Assembly: GCF_031143425.1 (NCBI RefSeq)
Contig: NC_090442.1
Coordinates: 425,275,776-425,339,775 of the forward strand
Direction: 5' to 3'
Source of the DNA: Pleurodeles waltl
Taxonomy: Eukaryota > Chordata > Amphibia > Caudata > Salamandridae
DNA: 64,000 nt
The position numbers and the translations under genes were made by a program. This document shows, one piece after another, positions 59,408 through 64,000 of this stretch (its first letter is position 1; every line of letters starts with the position of its first letter). Below the pieces are notes generated by a model. The model was not told the DNA's origin. It worked only from the letters and a program-made list of their open reading frames with translations, and did no database searches.

Positions 59408-59914
59408 GGGCCTCATTACGACTTTGACGGTCCTTTCACAGGACTCCCAAAGCTGGTGCAGGCAAAAGACCGCCAGTACTGAAGATCCTTTGCCCACCAT
59501 TTTAGGAGTGTTCCGCTGGGCCAGCAGGCGAAAACAGCATTTTCGGCCGCTGGCCCAGCTGAACAGTCACCACATCATTGACGCTGGCTCGTTATTGAGC
59601 TGGACGAAATGTTGTGGTGCGTCAGGTGCGACAGCACCTGTTGCACATTTCACTGCCCGTAATTCGGGCAGTGAAATGAGCGATGGGGCTGTGCGAGGGG
59701 GCCCCTGCACTGCCCATGCCACACCCACATTCGGCCAGCCTTTTCATGGTGCTGCCCTGGAGGATTACGACCACCTAGTGAATGCCCTGGCGGATTACAA
59801 CTGTCGGCACCACCAGGCTGCAGGCTGGCTGCAGCCTGGTGGTGTTGGCGGTTTGACCGTGGTGGCTCCGCCATGGTAATAATGGAGCCAACCGCCAGCC
59901 TCGTAATGAGGCCC
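59408..59914. mobile_element. Harbinger-type hairpin-chain miniature element, copy 3
   Basis: The ends are GGGCCTCATTACGA and its perfect inverse TCGTAATGAGGCCC, with TAT on both sides (59,405-59,407 and 59,915-59,917). They match the ends of the 10.8-kb Harbinger element. Internal hairpins are CGCTGGGCCAGC / GCTGGCCCAGC (about 59,513-59,565), CAGGTGC / GCACCTG near 59,622-59,642, CATTTCACTGCCCG / CGGGCAGTGAAATG (59,646-59,680) and CACCACCAGGCTGCAG / CTGCAGCCTGGTGGTG (59,809-59,844). The GGGGCCCCTGCACTGCCCAT arm of copies 1 and 2 is present, but its partner is lost. Non-coding. Confidence 0.85.
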
Positions 59915-59932
59915 TATATAGAGAGCCAGCAT

Positions 59933-60104
59933 CCTACAGAGATGAACATTGGAAAATGCACAGCTTTTACACTGAGTCATAGTGGTAGATCAGGAGGCCC
60001 ATTCAACAGAATGCAGCTGGATTTTATTGAGCTGCCGATATGCAATGTACTGAGATATGTCCTAGTCATTGTATGCATTTTTTCACACTGGGTCTCAGTC
60101 TAGG
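59933..60104 (+). pseudogene. Endogenous retrovirus integrase, catalytic core remnant
   Basis: The frame reads SGGPFNRMQLDFIELP, then YVLVIVCIFSHWVSV. This is the start of a retroviral integrase core: the first catalytic Asp is in LDFIEL, and the second expected Asp (IVDxFSRW) is Cys here. It is in the right order after the zinc-binding half at 56,460-56,735, so about 3.2 kb of mobile DNA has split the gene. Similarity ends at about 60,104, probably another insertion border. Confidence 0.78.
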
Positions 60105-60475
60105 CCTGGGAGGAGTGCACAGAGTCGCGCTACGCTACTAGAGGAAAACAAAGTTGCATGAGCAGGCAGAGTTTTCTGTCGCACCTGTTCGCACTGTGCT
60201 TAACATCAAATGCAACACGAATTACATTGCATTCAAAATCGTGCACAAATGGCACCACGCATGGGAACTCCATCTTGTTTTTCCCCAATTTATCATTGCA
60301 ATCCTCCACCCTCCCAATTAATCTACCCCTCATTTTTATGTATTTCTTTTTGTGCCTCTATGTTTTTATATTTTTAATTTGATTTGTACTTTTTGTAATT
60401 TTGTGTACTTTTGTTTATTTTTCACTTTTCTTCCTTCTTTCTCCCTATAAATTCTCTTCTTCTTCACCCAGCACA
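60105..60475 (+). promoter_or_regulatory. 5' region of the following three-exon gene
   Basis: It starts where integrase similarity is lost and runs into a T-rich stretch just before an ATG at 60,476. It may contain the left end and promoter of a DNA transposon. No terminal repeat can be confirmed because the other end lies outside the window or is unrecognised. Confidence 0.35.
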
Positions 60476-60846
60476 ATGGCGGAGCAGGGTGGTGCTGGTG
60501 ATCAGGGCAGCAGCAGTGCCAGGCCCCCCTGGACAGCCAACAGGTGCCTACCTTGTGGGCGTCACCGCCACCAAGGAGTGCAGCCCCAGCCAATCTTTTC
60601 TGAGGAGGAGGTGGCAGCACTGGCCTTTTATGTGCAGCACCACCTCACCTCTATACTGGCAGCAGGGCTGGCACAGTGGTTACCCCCTGGGAAAGCATCG
60701 GCTACACTGCGCTAGGGTGCACCAGTATGTCAGGGCCACCACCCAGGTCCAGCACACCACCCAGCAGCTGATGCACTGCTAGGCTTATATAATCGACCAC
60801 GAAAAGGACCTGCTCGACCTGCAAGGCATAAAGATTCCAGGGCTTG
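60476..60846 (+). pseudogene. Myb/SANT-like transposon gene C, exon 1 (frame-broken)
   Basis: The ATG (60,476) opens MAEQGGAGDQGSSSARPPW and reaches FSEEEVAALAFYVQHHL, which resembles the first helix of Myb/SANT-like proteins of DNA transposons. That frame ends at TAG 60,713-60,715. The remainder of the exon is open in the next frame apart from a TAG at 60,780-60,782 and reads KDLLDLQGIKIPGL before a G|GTGAGC donor. A frame change between about 60,600 and 60,700 is needed to join the two. The transposon origin is inferred from similarity in design to the two Myb-like genes in the Harbinger element. Confidence 0.6.
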
Positions 60847-61457
60847 GTGAGCATTATATTATTGCGTTTGTGTTCTACAATGCTAACTTTTTCCCAAATA
60901 GCATGAGGCTTGCATTCAGAGTTATGTTTAGTTTATGTTAATAATATTATTTATTATGTGATCCAGTTAGAGCTAGGCAGGTGCTCAGAGCTACATTATC
61001 GTGCTGACACTCACTTTGGCTAATTATTTAAGAAGCCAGTGCAACTCAGTCACCTCTGCCCTCCTGTCTCCATAGTGAATTAGTGATATCTGTGAGTTAG
61101 CGTTCTCTGTGACTTTATGTATCTTGTACAGTCCCAAGCAATTTCAAAGTGATGCAATTATGCATCTATGCATGGCAAAAAAGGGAGACTGAGTTGGTTC
61201 ATCCAGGGGGTTGAGAAATGAGAACAGAATCAAAGATTATTCATTGCAATGCATTAGTTCCAAATGTAGTTTTTGTTAAGGAAATTTGGAATAGGGATTT
61301 AAGAAGTATAGCCAACTCAAAGATAGTTGAACATGCTAGTACCATAGGTGATCTGTTTTAAGTGCAATGTTATTGCAGTTGCCTGTTACATGATAATTCT
61401 GGGGAGAATAACCATACAACTAATCTGTCTTTTTATCTTCTTTGTTTCTTACATCAG

Positions 61458-61556
61458 CACTCAAGGACAAGAAGAGTGACACTATACAGGTGGGTCCAGC
61501 AGGAGCTGGGGAAGTGCCAACCACTAGTGGCGATGCTGATGCTACTGCTCATCCCA
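61458..61556 (+). pseudogene. Transposon gene C, exon 2
   Basis: The acceptor ACATCAG precedes 61,458 and the donor CCCA|GTAAGT follows 61,556. The exon codes ALKDKKSDTIQVGPAGAGEV and PTTSGDADATAHP, a Ser/Thr/Gly linker. Its phase continues exon 1 (a one-base carry-over at the junction) and passes correctly into exon 3, which supports the structure. Confidence 0.62.
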
Positions 61557-62039
61557 GTAAGTCCTATTATTTATTATTATTATTTCCCTAACTTTTACCT
61601 CTCCCCACTTTTATACTACTTTTTTTATACTGTCTCCCTTTTTTCAACTCCCCTACCCAGGTTTGCTTAGTTCCTGTTATCTTTTTTTCTGTCTTTCATT
61701 GGCCTTTTTGTATTCCACTCCTTCATTGCCCTTCAGCAGTCATCATCATCATAGGCCATAGCTCTGCCCCTCCATTACACAAAACATTTGGTTGGCTTGA
61801 CTACCTGACTTGTCTAACATTCCAACAATATGCCCAGAGTGATATTTTTGATAGAAAATACTGCAGTGCTAACTGAACTCTAATGATGTATTGCGTTTGC
61901 ATTTGTTTGATTAAAAAAATTAGGAAGGGAAGGTGTACCTGGCATCTAAAAACTGTATACTGTTTTTTTCTAGCCACACCGACAAGTGTGATCAGTGGCT
62001 CAGAAAAAGCACACATAATGTACACTAAAAATGATGGCT

Positions 62040-62340
62040 TGATCTAAACATGAAAGTACAGAATGTTAAAAGAAAGGATGGGTGAAATGAGTGAAAGGAA
62101 ACGATGTGTGAATGGATGAAAAAGGATGCGTGGGTGAGTATTGGGTAAATGGATGGGTGAAAGGATGATTGAAAGAAAGGGTGGATAGTGGGCACTGAAT
62201 GGATGGACAAAGTATTGTGAATTTGGGTGAAAGACTGGATGAGAGACAGTAAAGCTTAAATCATGGTGGCTATGGGTTAATATAGCAGGAAGAATGAAAG
62301 GATGATTGAATAATTGCTTGGATGAATGAAGAAGGGAGCT
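62040..62340 (+). repeat. Imperfect GGATGAAT/GAAAGGAT minisatellite
   Basis: Irregular short units such as GGATGGGTGAAAGGATGA repeat over about 200 bases and again at 62,290-62,335. The long minus-strand frames here consist of His/Ser/Pro repeats caused by the composition. Confidence 0.75.
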
Positions 62341-62918
62341 CTTCTGCAGAGGGGCATGCTGCTCACTTACTTTACTTACTTTATGTTTTATCACTTATGG
62401 TTATCAAAGCTATGGTTAATAATGGGGAATATTTTAATTTGTGTTCTAATCACTTGACTCACTGTATATGTTAAATGAGGCAGATGTGTATCCCATCATC
62501 ATTCATCAACCTCCTCCCTGCCCATGGCATTTTGCCACCCATGACCAAAGAAGTACAGTGCAGTAGTCCCATAACAAATTTATTTTACGCCTATTCAGAT
62601 TTTTCCAACTAGACTTTCACTATACAGTGACTGACTAAGCCAAAGCTTAGGCACATGATGAATCGATGATGAGTGATGCCCCTCTATTCTTCTATAGCAA
62701 AAGCTCTCCCTACCTGCCTAATCCCTCTGCCTTACTCTGCAGTAGAGTAAGTCAAGTTTCCTTTCCTTACTGCCCAGCGAATTAATTTGTTGGAACAAAT
62801 CTGTGATGGTGGGCGAGGCAAGTGAGTAAAGTGGGACTGTAGTGCAGTGCATCATTTTCCCCACCGTCTACTTATGTCAGACAGGATAAATATATCCACA
62901 TTTTATACATGACATGTG

Positions 62919-62996
62919 TGACATATCTTTTTTATTCATCTGCCTCTTTGGAGTCAGTGACGTATCTTATTTATTCATCTGCCTCTTTGGCATCAG
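62919..62996 (+). repeat. Tandem duplication of 39 bp
   Basis: Two adjacent units, 62,919-62,957 and 62,958-62,996, share TTATTCATCTGCCTCTTTGG and differ at four or five positions. Confidence 0.85.
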
Positions 62997-63500
62997 GGTA
63001 GAAACAACGTGAAAGGCATTTGGGGAAGAGCACTGCCAGTGGAATTAAAGATAGATGATTGCCAGCTACAGCTTCAGACCGTAGCAAAGCACTTAAAGTG
63101 ATGACTAACATCCTACCGATAATTTGGCACAACAACTTGTACTCCATAGTGCATAATGGCTTACCCATCATAAATGAGAGGTAATTCATTTGTATTTTTC
63201 TACTAAATGTGTCCGTTTGGTTAGTAGAAAAGTCTTTAAAAGAAAGACAAATGAAATAAACGTGTTCTTAATCTGGTGTTATTCTGCCTTAATTCTTTTT
63301 ACCCGACTGTCAGTGCTTTTTATGTGAGACATGTGTGGGTAAACAAATAAAAAATAGCCTTGTGATTTTCCTAATCATAATCACATCAAATTCTAATGGG
63401 ACCAGCAATGTAGTGCTACTGTGCCACCCACTACCTATTTTGAAGAAGTGTTTGTTCAGAGCATTGTTTACAATTTGTATTCTTCTTTTTCTCAATTTAG

Positions 63501-63883
63501 CTACCCCTGCTCGACTAACACCACCATCTAGGCAGGAGATAGAGGCCTGTCTCCAGCAGCAGAGGCTGGAAAACATCCATGCCAAATATCAGTGGCTGGA
63601 GATCCTGGAGAAGGAAGAGGCTGAAACAGCTGCCTTGGACTCAGGACCCAGCAAAGCAGCACGCCTGCCCCCAGCTTCCAGGCCAGTACATCGCCAGTGC
63701 CGCCACCAGCAGTCAGGGTCCCTGACTGCACCTGCTGCTGCACCCTCCCGCTCCAACAGGGTATTGCTGAATGGCATCCTGCAGCAAATGGACAGCATGG
63801 AGAGCTCGCTCGCCAGCATTGAGCAGAGCCTGGACCAGCTCCATACTGTACTGCCATTTGTTAAATTTTGTTTTGACCAATGA
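63501..63883 (+). CDS. Transposon gene C, exon 3 (coiled-coil C-terminus)
   Basis: It follows the acceptor TCAATTTAG and is open to TGA at 63,881-63,883. It codes SRQEIEACLQQQRLENIHAK, a second helical stretch EILEKEEAETAAL, a Pro/Arg/Ser-rich spacer and a final coiled coil LQQMDSMESSLASIEQSLDQ. The phase agrees with exon 2. The layout (N-terminal Myb-like part, acidic or Ser-rich middle, C-terminal coiled coil) is like the two Harbinger Myb genes in this window, so a dimerising DNA-binding protein of a DNA transposon is likely. The full gene is damaged in exon 1. Any transposase partner would lie beyond the window's end. Confidence 0.6.
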
Positions 63884-64000
63884 CTTTGTGTTTCACCACT
63901 GCGCATATTAGTTGCTCAATGTTCACCAGTAGCACATGGTATGTTTTGTTCAGTTTAGCCGCCTATGGGCTTTGACATTGCATTAGTCATTACATTCTGT
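63884..64000. other. 3' flank of gene C
   Basis: Presumed 3' untranslated sequence. No polyadenylation signal is visible before the window ends. Confidence 0.4.

Larger units (their letters stand above)
61557..63500. other. Intron of gene C with simple repeats
   Basis: T/C-rich after the donor, then a GAATG-type minisatellite (62,040-62,340) and a 39-bp tandem duplication (62,919-62,996). No other gene is seen. Confidence 0.5.

Noticed and set aside
1..64000. CRISPR arrays, tRNA or rRNA genes, bacterial operons, host protein-coding exons
   Set aside because: None seen. Repeats are dispersed or palindromic transposon parts, exons with domains all belong to mobile elements, and the splice sites are eukaryotic.

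Overview
The window looks like non-genic DNA from a very large animal genome, most likely a salamander. The newt Pleurodeles is my best guess, based on Harbinger transposons, Harbinger-type miniature elements and very long gypsy-like LTRs lying together. That assignment rests on recall of what these genomes contain, not on a search. No host gene, rRNA, tRNA, CRISPR array or bacterial-style operon was recognised. Nearly everything that can be named is a transposable element, often nested in an older one.

Layout. 0-5.7 kb: an AT microsatellite, a hairpin-rich element (341-1042) and an antisense LINE relic (about 2.9-4.1 kb). 5.7-10.1 kb: a 54-bp-arm palindrome, then an old LTR split by a solo LTR (6788-9203, target duplication GCTGG). 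10.3-10.9 kb: a hairpin-chain miniature element. 11,568-19,347: a complete LTR retrotransposon read on the minus strand, with 2487-bp LTRs that differ at about 8 sites and a GTCAT duplication. It carries one 800-codon gag-protease-membrane frame and no polymerase. 20-29.7 kb: two inverted copies of a GC-rich hairpin-chain miniature element, a LINE split by an old LTR, and a foldback element flanked by TA. 30,787-32,964: another solo LTR on the plus strand.

35,839-46,666 is a 10.8-kb Harbinger-type DNA transposon with matching ends and a 3-bp duplication (AAA), inserted in a degenerate tandem repeat with a period of about 200 bp. It holds a DDE transposase on the minus strand, between two different Myb/SANT-like genes on the plus strand. 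The transposase is nearly open, but both Myb genes are broken. In this superfamily the Myb-like protein normally binds the element ends and helps the transposase. The miniature element at 59,408-59,914 has almost the same ends, so this family is a plausible source of its transposase.

47.5-49.8 kb is an L2-type LINE on the minus strand. 53.0-60.1 kb is a decayed endogenous retrovirus on the plus strand (gag-like, reverse transcriptase, RNase H, integrase). Its integrase is split by about 3.2 kb of later insertions. 60.5-63.9 kb is a three-exon gene with consistent splice phases and a Myb/SANT-like start, frame-broken in exon 1, probably from another DNA transposon.

The most unusual pattern is that seven short non-autonomous elements with at least four kinds of ends (341-1042, 10,275-10,941, 20,026-20,568, 25,189-25,432, 29,115-29,712, 58,681-59,145, 59,408-59,914) are built largely or partly from serial short hairpins.
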